Positions 1 through 7,005 are shown, counted from the stretch's first letter. The stretch is 8,644 bases of DNA from SAR202 cluster bacterium (GCA_009392675.1 VFFY01000248.1:1-8644), one strand, 5' to 3'. A program made the numbers and translations. The notes: generated from the letters alone by a model not told the origin.

Positions 1-1
1 A

Positions 2-286
2 TATATAAAAATTCATGGCCTGGGAGAATTTAACAATAGACCAAATGCTTTAAAGGAAAGATTCGACAGGGATTTTTTTGATGATATTCCCCCTCTGTTA
101 GAGATGGCGAAAGACTCTTTCGGATATAAGAAAATTATGTGGGGTAGTGATTATCCTCCCGTTAGTGGGAGGGAGGGGTATAGAAATGCAATGAAGACAG
201 CTATAGACAATCCTGTTTTCACGGAACCCATAGAAGTTGACTGGATTATGGGTAGAACTGCTCTGACTTTGTTTGATTTTGTATAA
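2..286 (+). CDS. Amidohydrolase family (amidohydrolase-2) protein, C-terminal fragment
   Basis: The reading frame is open from the left edge and stops with TAA, so only about 94 C-terminal residues are visible and the start lies outside the window. The fragment carries the segment KIMWGSDYPP, in which the Asp of GSDYP matches the last metal-binding/catalytic Asp of amidohydrolase-2 TIM-barrel enzymes (the ACMSD/decarboxylase and lactonase-like group). The end, with MGRTALTLFDF, matches the usual family ending in which a 'GxNAxRLF'-like helix closes the barrel. These enzymes hydrolyse or decarboxylate small carboxylic substrates in the cytoplasm; the substrate here cannot be told. The 3' end overlaps the MFS permease gene by 14 bases, which suggests translational coupling and a shared substrate. 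The family call is fairly firm; the specific reaction is unknown. Confidence 0.8.
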   Translation, partial: YIKIHGLGEFNNRPNALKERFDRDFFDDIPPLLEMAKDSFGYKKIMWGSDYPPVSGREGYRNAMKTAIDNPVFTEPIEVDWIMGRTALTLFDFV

Positions 287-1481
287 CATTAATTTTCATA
301 GAGGCTGGGCTATCGCCGCAGCGTGCTTTTTGGCTTCTTCTGTTGCCGTAGGTGGGTCTCAATACTCATTTGGCCATTTCGTTGAGCCTTTGGAAAATAC
401 TTTTGGTTGGACACGGACCCAAATAGGGTTGTCCTTGTCTTTAATCGCATTTGGATCGTTTATATCACCATTGATCGGGTCCCTGATAGATAAACAGGGA
501 TCAAGACGAATAATGGCCTTTTCTATGGCTGTATTTGGCATTAGTTATCTTGTTAGACCGTTCATGACAGAACTGTGGCATTGGTATTTCCTAAGTGTTG
601 TTCAATCTTTCTCCATAGTCGGAGCCGCAATGTTGCCTCCTGGTAAATTGGTCGGATTATGGTTTCCTGAAAATCGAGGGAGAGTAATCGGCATAACTGC
701 GATGGGAAATAATTTCGGCGGAATGGTAATACAGCCAATTATTGCATTTTTGGTTACCGTATATAACTGGAAGGTTGCTTATGCAGTTGTTGGGGCTTTG
801 GGGATTTTGGTATCCATATATTCCTATTTGGTTGTAAAAAATCCAGATTCCGAAAGTAAAGGGATATTAGAGTCAGAAAAGAAGACTGACAATTTGACTG
901 GATTTACTTTGAAAGAGGCAATTCGCACAAAAACTTTTTATGCTATTACCTTTGCGATACTATGCGGGACATTTACTTACAGTTCATTGTTACCCCAAGT
1001 TTCTTCTCATCTCATTATTAATGGTGTGAGAGAAAGCACTGCATCCATAGCGGTAAGCTTGTTTGCTACCTGTGGAATGGTGGGCAAATTTGTCTTTGGT
1101 AATTTGTCCGATAAATATGGTCCACGCATGGCCTTAGTTTTAGATTTGTGTGGGCAAGCAATTTTCGCCTCGCTGCTTGTGTATGCAGGAGATGGACTTC
1201 CAGTGTGGGTAATTGTTCCCGCTATGGGGTTTTTCTTGGGGGCCTTTGGAGCCCTTTATCAACTAATAGTGATTGACGCATTTGGGGTGAAACATTTTGG
1301 TGCAATCATGGGAGTCATAGCAATATCCAATGCTGTACCTTCATTTTTGGGACCCATCATTGCGGGAATGAGTTTCGATATCACAGGTAGCTATGCAGTT
1401 GCCTTTGTGATCACGTCTGTAATATTTGTGCTTGGTGCAATATCACTGAAATTGACACGGGAAAATAGTACTTTAGGCTGA
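273..1481 (+). CDS. MFS permease, monocarboxylate/oxalate-formate antiporter-like
   Basis: A 402-residue, strongly hydrophobic protein with about twelve predicted membrane spans, the usual MFS size. The N-terminal FHRGWAIAAACFL followed by SQYSFGHFVEPL resembles the first helix and loop of MCT/OFA-type transporters, which move small carboxylates across the inner membrane. The MFS loop motif GSLIDKQGSRR lies at residues 69-79 (loop 2-3), and its second-half copy GNLSDKYGPRM follows the long central loop, which is charged and Lys/Glu/Ser-rich. The start is a TTG at 273 or 279: an in-frame TGA at 264-266 rules out anything earlier, and there is no clear Shine-Dalgarno sequence. That fits coupling to the overlapping amidohydrolase gene. 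The pair probably imports and processes one compound class. The fold is certain; the substrate is inferred only from family resemblance. Confidence 0.88.
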   Translation: MILYNINFHRGWAIAAACFLASSVAVGGSQYSFGHFVEPLENTFGWTRTQIGLSLSLIAFGSFISPLIGSLIDKQGSRRIMAFSMAVFGISYLVRPFMTELWHWYFLSVVQSFSIVGAAMLPPGKLVGLWFPENRGRVIGITAMGNNFGGMVIQPIIAFLVTVYNWKVAYAVVGALGILVSIYSYLVVKNPDSESKGILESEKKTDNLTGFTLKEAIRTKTFYAITFAILCGTFTYSSLLPQVSSHLIINGVRESTASIAVSLFATCGMVGKFVFGNLSDKYGPRMALVLDLCGQAIFASLLVYAGDGLPVWVIVPAMGFFLGAFGALYQLIVIDAFGVKHFGAIMGVIAISNAVPSFLGPIIAGMSFDITGSYAVAFVITSVIFVLGAISLKLTRENSTLG

Positions 1482-1504
1482 TGCTAAGAGTAAGCTACCT
1501 TTCT

Positions 1505-2260
1505 CTATAATGAGCGCAGATATTTCACTACTGGATGTGATTCCCAGTCGTTTGGGGAAGAGTCACTAACGGCGAATGATTCAAAATGGGAACCTTCTCT
1601 TTCAGAAAGGTGTGCTGCGAACTCTTGGGCGTCTTCTTGGCTTTTATAATTTTTTAGGCCTTCTATTTTGTACCCAATGGTTTCATTAATATCTATGATT
1701 AAGTCCATGTTTTTTTCCACTGGGCTTAATTGTAAATTATACATTTTCGCTATATCTTCCGGAATAGAAGGGTAGATCAGAAGCGGAGCGTTTTCACTTG
1801 TAGGATTAGTGTATTTTTCATAGGCAATCAGAGTGGATATGTGGATTGCTATGTGGTCTGGATGGTTAGATATGCCGCTTGGACCGAAGGTCGATACAAC
1901 ATTTGGTTTAACCATATGCATTATGTCTAGAATTTTTATGGCTAGCACTTCAGGATCTTCTTTTTCTAGTTCCTGATCCACGTACCGCAACATAAAGGGT
2001 GGATTTGCCCCGTAGGCTTTCATATTTGCTCTTAATTCGGATTCCCTAACGGAGGCAAGATCCTCTCTTCGGATCTTGGTGCCGTCGGTTCCCAATGTGC
2101 CTAATTCCCCACCCGTAGCTGTGATAACGAAGACTTGGTGGCCTTCGTCACTTAGTTTCACCATAGTGCCAGCACTGGCAGAGGTTTCATCATCGGGGTG
2201 TCCATACACCCCCAACCAGACAATGCTTTTTTTATTGGTGGATGTCATTGGGAATTCCAT
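1505..2260 (-). CDS. PIG-L/LmbE family zinc-dependent deacetylase
   Basis: A 251-residue protein of the LmbE/PIG-L family, which removes N-acetyl groups from sugars (MshB, BshB, GlcNAc-PI deacetylase) using Zn2+. The metal site is visible: YGHPDDE at 19-25 gives His21 and Asp24 as ligands and Asp23 as base, and SNHPDH at 131-136 gives His136 as third ligand with His133 as the likely oxyanion/acid His, by analogy with MshB. The TATGGELGT stretch at 47-55 is also typical. It has no signal peptide, so it is probably cytoplasmic. The start is ATG at 2260 or, after only four residues, ATG at 2248, which has a weak GGA 7 bases upstream. Either start lies inside the end of the upstream nuclease gene (29- or 17-base overlap). 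It could serve low-molecular-weight thiol or glycoconjugate metabolism; no mycothiol or bacillithiol gene is nearby to decide. It converges on the MFS gene with a 23-base gap. Confidence 0.9.
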   Translation of the reverse strand: MEFPMTSTNKKSIVWLGVYGHPDDETSASAGTMVKLSDEGHQVFVITATGGELGTLGTDGTKIRREDLASVRESELRANMKAYGANPPFMLRYVDQELEKEDPEVLAIKILDIMHMVKPNVVSTFGPSGISNHPDHIAIHISTLIAYEKYTNPTSENAPLLIYPSIPEDIAKMYNLQLSPVEKNMDLIIDINETIGYKIEGLKNYKSQEDAQEFAAHLSEREGSHFESFAVSDSSPNDWESHPVVKYLRSL

Positions 2261-2963
2261 AGGTCATTCGCACAATCATTTCATCTAGTCTCACACAGTT
2301 CTTGCATCTATTTCTTCCTTTCGGGGGTATTTTCATTTTAGACACAGAATGGACTAAATCTAGGATAGGCGGTATCAGTTTTTCTGGCCTTCTTTCGACT
2401 TCAATTATATTGGATTTAAATCCGAGAGCCATTCCCATCTCTGAAATAGCCGAATTAGATGATGCGAACTCTTTTTGACTTTCCGGTTCCATGAATATCA
2501 GATAAAGGCGACTGATAGGGCTATAGCCGGAGGATTCTGCTATCCATGCGTACGCATTCAGCTGTATTTGATACGACAGCAGGGCATATTTTCTTTCAGG
2601 GTTGTAGCGTGAGGTTTTGTAATCAGCAATCACATAGGACCCGTCTGAAAGGCGAAATATTGCGTCTGCTTCCCCTCTCACTCTTATTCCGATGTTTTCA
2701 TCATCTCTGTAAAATTTTCTCCAATTTGGAGGTTTTATGTTCTCAGTGACTTCTCCGATTTCTTCCAACCAATCGGGTAACCGGGAAAATTGCTCGAAAA
2801 ATGCAGAAATGACATTTTTAGTAAAACTGTCTATCGAACTAAATATAGAAGGGAATGTTTGATAAGGAAGATCCTTGACGTGCATCCTTATCCAGGCACA
2901 CCTCAAGCAAGGGTATCGTGTTGCATAGTTGCCTAATTCGGTTGCTGAGATTGTAATAGCCAT
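2232..2963 (-). CDS. RecB/Cas4-like PD-(D/E)XK nuclease with two CxxC pairs
   Basis: A 243-residue protein with a recognisable PD-(D/E)XK nuclease core of the RecB/Cas4 type. Motif II is RGEAD (Asp100), motif III is ADYKTS (Asp114 and Lys116), and motif IV is the helix YQIQLNAYAW (Gln132 or Gln134 and Tyr138). Outside the core are CLRC at residues 19-22 and CKNC at 220-223. Paired N- and C-terminal cysteines flanking this fold are the way Cas4, AddB and Dna2 hold a 4Fe-4S cluster, but those have one N-terminal and three C-terminal cysteines, whereas here the split is two and two. A zinc site is an alternative. The likely role is DNA end processing or repair; no cas genes, helicase or CRISPR repeats are present in the window. 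The gene starts with ATG without a visible Shine-Dalgarno sequence. The stop lies inside the deacetylase gene, so the two are probably co-transcribed. Confidence 0.85.
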   Translation of the reverse strand: MAITISATELGNYATRYPCLRCAWIRMHVKDLPYQTFPSIFSSIDSFTKNVISAFFEQFSRLPDWLEEIGEVTENIKPPNWRKFYRDDENIGIRVRGEADAIFRLSDGSYVIADYKTSRYNPERKYALLSYQIQLNAYAWIAESSGYSPISRLYLIFMEPESQKEFASSNSAISEMGMALGFKSNIIEVERRPEKLIPPILDLVHSVSKMKIPPKGRNRCKNCVRLDEMIVRMTYGIPNDIHQ

Positions 2964-3029
2964 TTTATGTATGTGGTTATACTAGATTGAATATATTTTG
3001 GGACATTATTACAAAAAAAGAGGCTAGTT
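2964..3029. promoter_or_regulatory. Divergent intergenic region, nuclease / aldo-keto reductase
   Basis: This 66-base A+T-rich gap separates two divergently transcribed genes, so it should hold promoters for both. On the plus strand TATACT at 2978-2983 is a good match to a -10 box. On the minus strand TATAAC (2981-2976) would start transcription only a few bases before the nuclease ATG, consistent with a nearly leaderless message and its missing Shine-Dalgarno. I see no well-spaced -35 box for either, so the assignment is tentative. Confidence 0.35.
3018..3023 (+). promoter_or_regulatory. Ribosome binding site for aldo/keto reductase
   Basis: AAGAGG lies 6 bases before the GTG at 3030. It supports this GTG as the true start, which also places the family's usual MEKRxLGRTG beginning at residue 1. 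Confidence 0.65.
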
Positions 3030-3896
3030 GTGGAAAAACGTCGACTTGGAAGAACTGGACACAGCAGTACAGTAATTACCTTCGGAGCCTATTCGATAGG
3101 AAAATTAAGTCAGCCAGAGGCCGATTCTGCCATCCAGATGTGTTTGGATTACGGAGTCAACCATATAGATATAGCACCTGGTTATTCTGAATCAATGGAG
3201 CGTGTTGCGCCATGGATGCCAGAGTTACGCTCCAAGATGTTTTTGGGTTGTAAGACTCCAATGAGAACTAGGGATGATGTGTGGAGCAATGTTCAAGACA
3301 TAATGGGCCGAATGAAGGTGGACTCTTTTGATTTGTTCCAATTGCATTCTGTAATAGATCTTGAAACTTTAGATCTGGTGACAGGAAAAGGTGGGGCCTT
3401 GGAGGCGTTAGTAGAGATGAAGGAACAAGGGCTGACGAAATGGCTTGGTATTACAGGACATGGTCCTTCTTCACCGTCTACACATCTGGAGGCACTGAGA
3501 AGGTTTGATTTCGATACTGTGATGTTTCCGGTGAATGCTTCGATGTATAGAAATCCTGGATACCGGAAAGATTCAGATACCTTAATTCAATTTTGCAATC
3601 AAAATGATGTAGGAATTCAGACAATAAAAATGATAGCTAGAGGTGGATGGGCCGATAACGAAAAAGACTGTGCTACCTGGTACGATCCCTATAGGGAACA
3701 GAAAGAAATAGATGAAGCTTTGTGGTGGCAGTTATCGCAAAAAATAGATACGGCCCCTAGCTGTGGAGAGTTCTCATTACTTGAAAAAATTTTGGATGCT
3801 GGGTCACGGTTTCAACAGTTATCCACAGAGGAACAAGAAAACATAACTTCAACAAGGGTTTCCATTGATCCAGAGCCCAAATTAGCAATAATCTAA
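3030..3896 (+). CDS. Aldo/keto reductase
   Basis: A 288-residue TIM-barrel oxidoreductase that reduces aldehydes or ketones with NAD(P)H in the cytoplasm. It opens with the hallmark RRLGRTG. The full AKR catalytic tetrad can be placed: Asp47 in HIDIAPGY, Tyr52 in the same motif, Lys75 in GCKTPM and His106 in FQLHS. The sequence WLGITGHG, in the usual strand position after LVEMKEQGLTK, also fits. The C-terminal part (EIDEALWWQLSQ, then FSLLEKILDAGSRFQQLSTEE) resembles a remembered AKR subgroup in place of the common cofactor loop with IPG and R-x-x-x-x-xE. The start is GTG, with AAGAGG 6 bases upstream. It appears monocistronic: it diverges from the nuclease gene, and its TAA overlaps the TAG of the opposing MFS gene by 3 bases (total gene overlap 4). 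The substrate is not predictable. Confidence 0.9.
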   Translation: MEKRRLGRTGHSSTVITFGAYSIGKLSQPEADSAIQMCLDYGVNHIDIAPGYSESMERVAPWMPELRSKMFLGCKTPMRTRDDVWSNVQDIMGRMKVDSFDLFQLHSVIDLETLDLVTGKGGALEALVEMKEQGLTKWLGITGHGPSSPSTHLEALRRFDFDTVMFPVNASMYRNPGYRKDSDTLIQFCNQNDVGIQTIKMIARGGWADNEKDCATWYDPYREQKEIDEALWWQLSQKIDTAPSCGEFSLLEKILDAGSRFQQLSTEEQENITSTRVSIDPEPKLAII

Positions 3897-5161
3897 GGGT
3901 ATCTATAACTTCTTAACCCAGTTATTAGGCGCCATACAAGAAGGACCACGCAAACAGATACTGTTCCGCCTAATAGCATAGTGTTTCCAGCTCCAATTCG
4001 TTCGGACATGAAGCCAACCTCAAATGTTCCTATATTATTTGCTGCCATCGCACAAAAAGAATGAAAACTTACAGCCCTACCTCTCATATGGTCGGGGGTT
4101 GTTAATTGCACCGTAGTTTGTCTGGTAGTCATACCTATTGCATCAGTCGCACCCAGTCCGGAAATTATTCCTCCCCCGATTAATAATAAAAACAATGGGT
4201 GTACGTTGAGGAACTGAATTGAGCCGAAGCCGAATAACAAAAGGGAATATATTCCTGTAGCGTATAGAACCAGCATTCCTTTGGAGCGATATTTAGCCAA
4301 GAAAAGGACAAGGAAACTTCCAGAAACTCCTCCCAGAGAATTGGCGGCTGAGAGAGGTCCTATAGCCCAGGCACCCTGCTTGAATAATTTATCGACTATT
4401 AAAGGCATGATTTCTCTGTAAAAGCTTACGACGGTAACCCCTATGTCCATGATATATAGACCAGGAAGTATGGGATGGTTTCTAACAAATGTGAATCCTT
4501 CCCATAATCTTGAAGCCATAGAGCCTTCTGAAGGTTTATTAGATCCATCGGTACCGTAATTGGCATTAATAAACAGCGGTATTATTGAGGCTGGTAGGGA
4601 AAAACAGACGCCTATTAAAAATACGGCAGGTAGCCCGACTAATTTATATGCAACTGAAAATAATAAAGGTGTTAGGATGGAGCTTATTTGATATGTAGCT
4701 GTATTGGAAGTGACAGCATGCAGCAGGTGGGAAGTGGGTACTACATTGGCTGTTATCGCGGAACGGGCTGGCCCACCCATTGTACTGGTAACTCCGAGTA
4801 TTGCGACCATTGCATATATGTGCCAAGGCCTTAAAGAATCGGTGATTAATAGAATTGTGGCGAAGGTTATTAAGAAGAAGCTAAAGCACTGAGTGATCGC
4901 TATTAGCTTTTTTCGATCAAACTGGTCAGCGAATGCTCCTCCAAATAATGAGGCCGGCATTTGGACAGCGAGTTGCACCAATCCTAGTAATCCGAGTTGT
5001 ATTCCTGAACCTGTCTCCTCATAAAGCCACACACCAAATCCAAGCAGCCGGATCTGCATGGTAACTGAGGCGCACAATCCCGATACCCATAGCATCCTGA
5101 AATTTGGAAACCTGAAAGCAGACCAAGGTTTTATATTGGGAGAGTCTTCTGTATTACGCAA
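3893..5161 (-). CDS. MFS_3-type permease (exporter-like)
   Basis: A 422-residue integral membrane protein with about twelve spans. The start SAFRFPNFRMLWVSGL at residues 14-29 and the first loop motif GGAFADQFDRKK at 74-85 are typical of the MFS_3 / EntS-like branch, many members of which export siderophores, drugs or small metabolites; import cannot be excluded. The segment TTPDHMRGRAVSF near the C-terminal half is another usual MFS_3 mark (P-x-x-x-RGR-x-x-S). The start is TTG at 5161: an in-frame stop lies 12-15 bases upstream, and no ATG occurs before residue 23, inside the first motif. No strong Shine-Dalgarno is visible. It stands alone between two convergent/divergent neighbours, so context does not reveal a substrate. 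The family is sure, the direction of transport is inferred. Confidence 0.88.
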   Translation of the reverse strand: MRNTEDSPNIKPWSAFRFPNFRMLWVSGLCASVTMQIRLLGFGVWLYEETGSGIQLGLLGLVQLAVQMPASLFGGAFADQFDRKKLIAITQCFSFFLITFATILLITDSLRPWHIYAMVAILGVTSTMGGPARSAITANVVPTSHLLHAVTSNTATYQISSILTPLLFSVAYKLVGLPAVFLIGVCFSLPASIIPLFINANYGTDGSNKPSEGSMASRLWEGFTFVRNHPILPGLYIMDIGVTVVSFYREIMPLIVDKLFKQGAWAIGPLSAANSLGGVSGSFLVLFLAKYRSKGMLVLYATGIYSLLLFGFGSIQFLNVHPLFLLLIGGGIISGLGATDAIGMTTRQTTVQLTTPDHMRGRAVSFHSFCAMAANNIGTFEVGFMSERIGAGNTMLLGGTVSVCVVLLVWRLITGLRSYRYP

Positions 5162-5292
5162 AAAGTATAAAACCTACTAGCGCATTTAATTCAGGGGGCT
5201 GACTCTGATTTCTATATGGTTTCACGGAGAGTTATTATAAACTAAGTGATAGTTCAAGGGTTTATAAAAGCGGGGGCTATAAGGTTCTGTTT

Positions 5293-5305
5293 ATACAATT
5301 TGTAT
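5293..5305. repeat. Short palindrome, possible operator
   Basis: ATACAA-T-TTGTAT is a perfect inverted repeat with 6-base arms and a one-base centre. It lies 24-42 bases upstream of the DUF454 gene start, a position where a repressor could block transcription. It is A+T-rich and short, so chance occurrence is quite possible. Confidence 0.3.
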
Positions 5306-5325
5306 CGTCTTGCAAGCAATTCGTC

Positions 5326-5329
5326 GGAG
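5326..5329 (+). promoter_or_regulatory. Putative ribosome binding site deciding the DUF454 start
   Basis: GGAG here overlaps the most upstream GTG (5329) and is too close to ATG 5332 (2 bases), but lies 5 bases before GTG 5335. On this basis GTG 5335 is the best start. Confidence 0.4.
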
Positions 5330-5334
5330 TGATG

Positions 5335-5934
5335 GTGGCACGATTGTGGGTGCTGTTTCCCATTTGTATTGGCCTGTCGCTAGTAATAGTAGGGGTTGAG
5401 GGACTATATGAACCGGGGTCTATAAGCTTCGGCATTTATGATTGGGGACCTCGATTAGTTGGGTCTAACGATTGGGTGTATTGTTCCTTTATCCCTTCAG
5501 GACTACTGATCACGGGATATTTTTTGGTTGGCATGTCTGCTTTGAAGGACAATCCTCTGGCTCGCATCTTTAAAAAGGTCGTTCTTTACATTTTTGGATT
5601 TTTATTTCTGGGGATTGGAATAGCAGGATATTTTCTGCCCATGTTGCCCGGCACTATATTTCTTATCCTTTCTGCCGTTTGTTTCATGCGGTCAAATGAA
5701 AAGATGTATCGCTGGGTCACCGAGCATAGACTTTTTGGAAGACATGTAAAACAATTTATGGAAACGGGCACTATGCCTAAAAGGGCTAAATTCATCTCTA
5801 TTGGTTGCATATGGTTTTTCTCAGCCATATCAACATCACCAATAACGCCTTACGGTTGGCAATTCAAAGCTATAGTGATCTCTCTTGCCGTTATAGGTAC
5901 GTTGTATATACTGACGCGTCCAAACTCCAAATAG
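5335..5934 (+). CDS. Membrane protein with C-terminal DUF454 (YbaN) domain
   Basis: A protein of about 199 residues (201 if counted from GTG 5329; residue numbers here use that count). Residues 85-150 match DUF454/YbaN: a hydrophobic helix, then GYFLPMLPGTIFLILSAVCF (100-119), then RSNEKMYRWV and HRLFGRHVKQF, ending with a second pair of hydrophobic helices. These are inner-membrane proteins of unknown function, usually 110-140 residues long. This one has an extra N-terminal part of about 80 residues with two more hydrophobic segments (about 7-24 and 54-72) linked by a loop rich in Gly and Trp. The start is uncertain among GTG 5329, ATG 5332 and GTG 5335; the GGAG position favours the last. 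It ends 10 bases from the opposing DUF6295-like gene, with no terminator seen between. Domain assignment is fairly sure; function is unknown. Confidence 0.8.
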   Translation: MARLWVLFPICIGLSLVIVGVEGLYEPGSISFGIYDWGPRLVGSNDWVYCSFIPSGLLITGYFLVGMSALKDNPLARIFKKVVLYIFGFLFLGIGIAGYFLPMLPGTIFLILSAVCFMRSNEKMYRWVTEHRLFGRHVKQFMETGTMPKRAKFISIGCIWFFSAISTSPITPYGWQFKAIVISLAVIGTLYILTRPNSK

Positions 5935-5944
5935 AAATTATTTA

Positions 5945-6223
5945 CTACAGAACTGAAACTTTGATTTGTGGGTCAGCTTCTCCCCTCTTAAGTGCCTCTA
6001 TTATGGTTTCAGCAAGCCTTTTGGCCGACTGGGGACTTAATTCCACAGCGACTCTGGATCCAACCCCACGCGATTGGTTAACAAAATCTATGTTGACGCC
6101 ATACTCCCAAGGTGCGTTGAATGGATGATCGTAAGATACATTGACCATTTCTAGGGGAAACCATCCATTCCTGCCTTTCCCACTTCCTTCGACCTCAGCT
6201 CGTTCACATATCATTGTGCACAT
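5945..6223 (-). CDS. Small conserved protein, DUF6295-like
   Basis: A 92-residue soluble protein beginning MCTMICERAEVEGSGKG, followed by GWFPLEMVNVSYDHPF, an acidic/hydrophobic middle (VNIDFVNQ) and a helical C-terminal end (SAKRLAETIIEALKRGEAD). From memory this matches the DUF6295 family of small proteins without known function; I could not search to confirm. Cys2, Cys6 and the His in YDHP could bind a metal, but that is speculation. The ATG at 6223 is supported by AGAAGGA 10 bases upstream (6240-6234). It is the last gene of the minus-strand operon, 21 bases after the dienelactone hydrolase stop, which suggests a partner or helper role in the same pathway. It contains no membrane segment or signal peptide. 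Confidence 0.75.
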   Translation of the reverse strand: MCTMICERAEVEGSGKGRNGWFPLEMVNVSYDHPFNAPWEYGVNIDFVNQSRGVGSRVAVELSPQSAKRLAETIIEALKRGEADPQIKVSVL

Positions 6224-6233
6224 AATGAATATT

Positions 6234-6240
6234 TCCTTCT
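6234..6240 (-). promoter_or_regulatory. Ribosome binding site for DUF6295-like gene
   Basis: On the minus strand AGAAGGA lies 10 bases before ATG 6223. It supports MCTM as the start rather than the second Met three residues later, and argues that this small gene is truly translated. Confidence 0.6.
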
Positions 6241-6244
6241 AAAT

Positions 6245-7000
6245 TTAACTCAAGGTCTTACTTAAAAACGTTAGCATTTTGTCCCATCCATCAACTGCTG
6301 AACTTTGGTGGTATATGGGACGGTCGAAATAAAAGAAGCCATGACCAGCTTCTGGATACCTATGAAACTCAATATCTTTTCCTGCCGCCTTCAACTCCTC
6401 TTCGTGTTGGTTTACTTGTTCCGGAGTTGGGCTTTGGTCTAAATCCCCAAAAAGGCCTAGCAAAGGTGCGTTCAAATCCTGAGTATACGAATTTGGAGAG
6501 ACAGGCTGCTTATCTGTTAATTGTTCATCAGACATAATAACGTTCCCACCCCAACATTCCACTATGGCATCAAAACAGTCGAGTCGACATCCGGCTAGAA
6601 ATACGTGTCTACCCCCCGAACATGTTCCAAATGTTCCGACTTTCCCATTGGAATTTGGTAGAGATAGAACGTATTTGGCTGCAGCTTCCAAATCACCCAT
6701 GACTTGATCGTCTGATACTCCTCCCTCGGCTCTTACTGCTGCTGCAACGTCTTCAGGGGTACCGTGTGCTTCCCTGCAATATAGGTCTGGTGATATAGCT
6801 AGATATCCATGATGTGCCAATTTGCGAGTAAATTCGCGATATAACTCATCCCACCCTGGCAAGTGATGAGCCAAAACTACGGCAGGGAATGGGCCTGCTC
6901 CCATTGGTCTGGCAAAATACGTGTGTATTGCGTCCCCGTTTGTGCCATTTATAGTGATAGTTTCTGCGATGATTCCTTCAAATTGTTCTGTTGTATACAT
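6245..7000 (-). CDS. Dienelactone hydrolase family alpha/beta hydrolase
   Basis: A 251-residue alpha/beta hydrolase of the dienelactone hydrolase (DLH) family, the usual size. These enzymes open lactone or ester bonds, classically in aromatic-compound breakdown. The nucleophile elbow is GTCSGG with Cys127, the Cys (not Ser) that marks DLH. The acid is most likely Asp188 in FGDLDQSP, and the base is His220 in AGHGFFYFDRP, a strong DLH signature. The N-terminal PAVVLAHHLPGWDELYRE contains Glu52, placed like the Glu that gates the DLH thiolate. No signal peptide is visible, so it is cytoplasmic. ATG 7000 is preceded by AGAGGAG with a 5-base gap. It lies 34 bases after the SDR gene and 21 bases before the DUF6295-like gene. 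Related DLH proteins act on varied esters, so the true substrate is open. Confidence 0.93.
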   Translation of the reverse strand: MYTTEQFEGIIAETITINGTNGDAIHTYFARPMGAGPFPAVVLAHHLPGWDELYREFTRKLAHHGYLAISPDLYCREAHGTPEDVAAAVRAEGGVSDDQVMGDLEAAAKYVLSLPNSNGKVGTFGTCSGGRHVFLAGCRLDCFDAIVECWGGNVIMSDEQLTDKQPVSPNSYTQDLNAPLLGLFGDLDQSPTPEQVNQHEEELKAAGKDIEFHRYPEAGHGFFYFDRPIYHQSSAVDGWDKMLTFLSKTLS

Positions 7001-7005
7001 TTTTG

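Larger units (their letters stand above)
5162..5334. promoter_or_regulatory. Divergent intergenic region, MFS permease / DUF454 protein
   Basis: The longest non-coding gap in the window. On the minus strand there is a perfect TATAAT at 5239-5234, about 73 bases before the permease TTG; a partial -35 (TTGAAC, 5257-5252) is only 12 bases away, so the match is imperfect. On the plus strand TATAAA boxes occur at 5236-5241 and 5263-5268. A short palindrome (5293-5305) sits near the DUF454 start. I see no small gene, RNA or terminator hairpin here. Confidence 0.35.

Noticed and set aside
98..289. Minus-strand open frame at the left edge.
   Set aside because: It is antisense to the well-supported amidohydrolase end, whose GSDYP motif shows the plus strand to be coding.
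1482..1504. Bidirectional terminator between the convergent MFS and PIG-L genes.
   Set aside because: The 23-base gap contains no inverted repeat of useful length.
2232..2963. Possible CRISPR-associated Cas4 or defence island.
   Set aside because: No CRISPR repeats, other cas genes, helicase, restriction or toxin genes are visible nearby; the cysteine pattern also differs from Cas4.
5945..6128. Plus-strand open frame 5805-6128 running from inside the DUF454 gene into the DUF6295-like gene.
   Set aside because: It overlaps two better-supported genes, has no ribosome binding site and an unfamiliar, low-structure translation.
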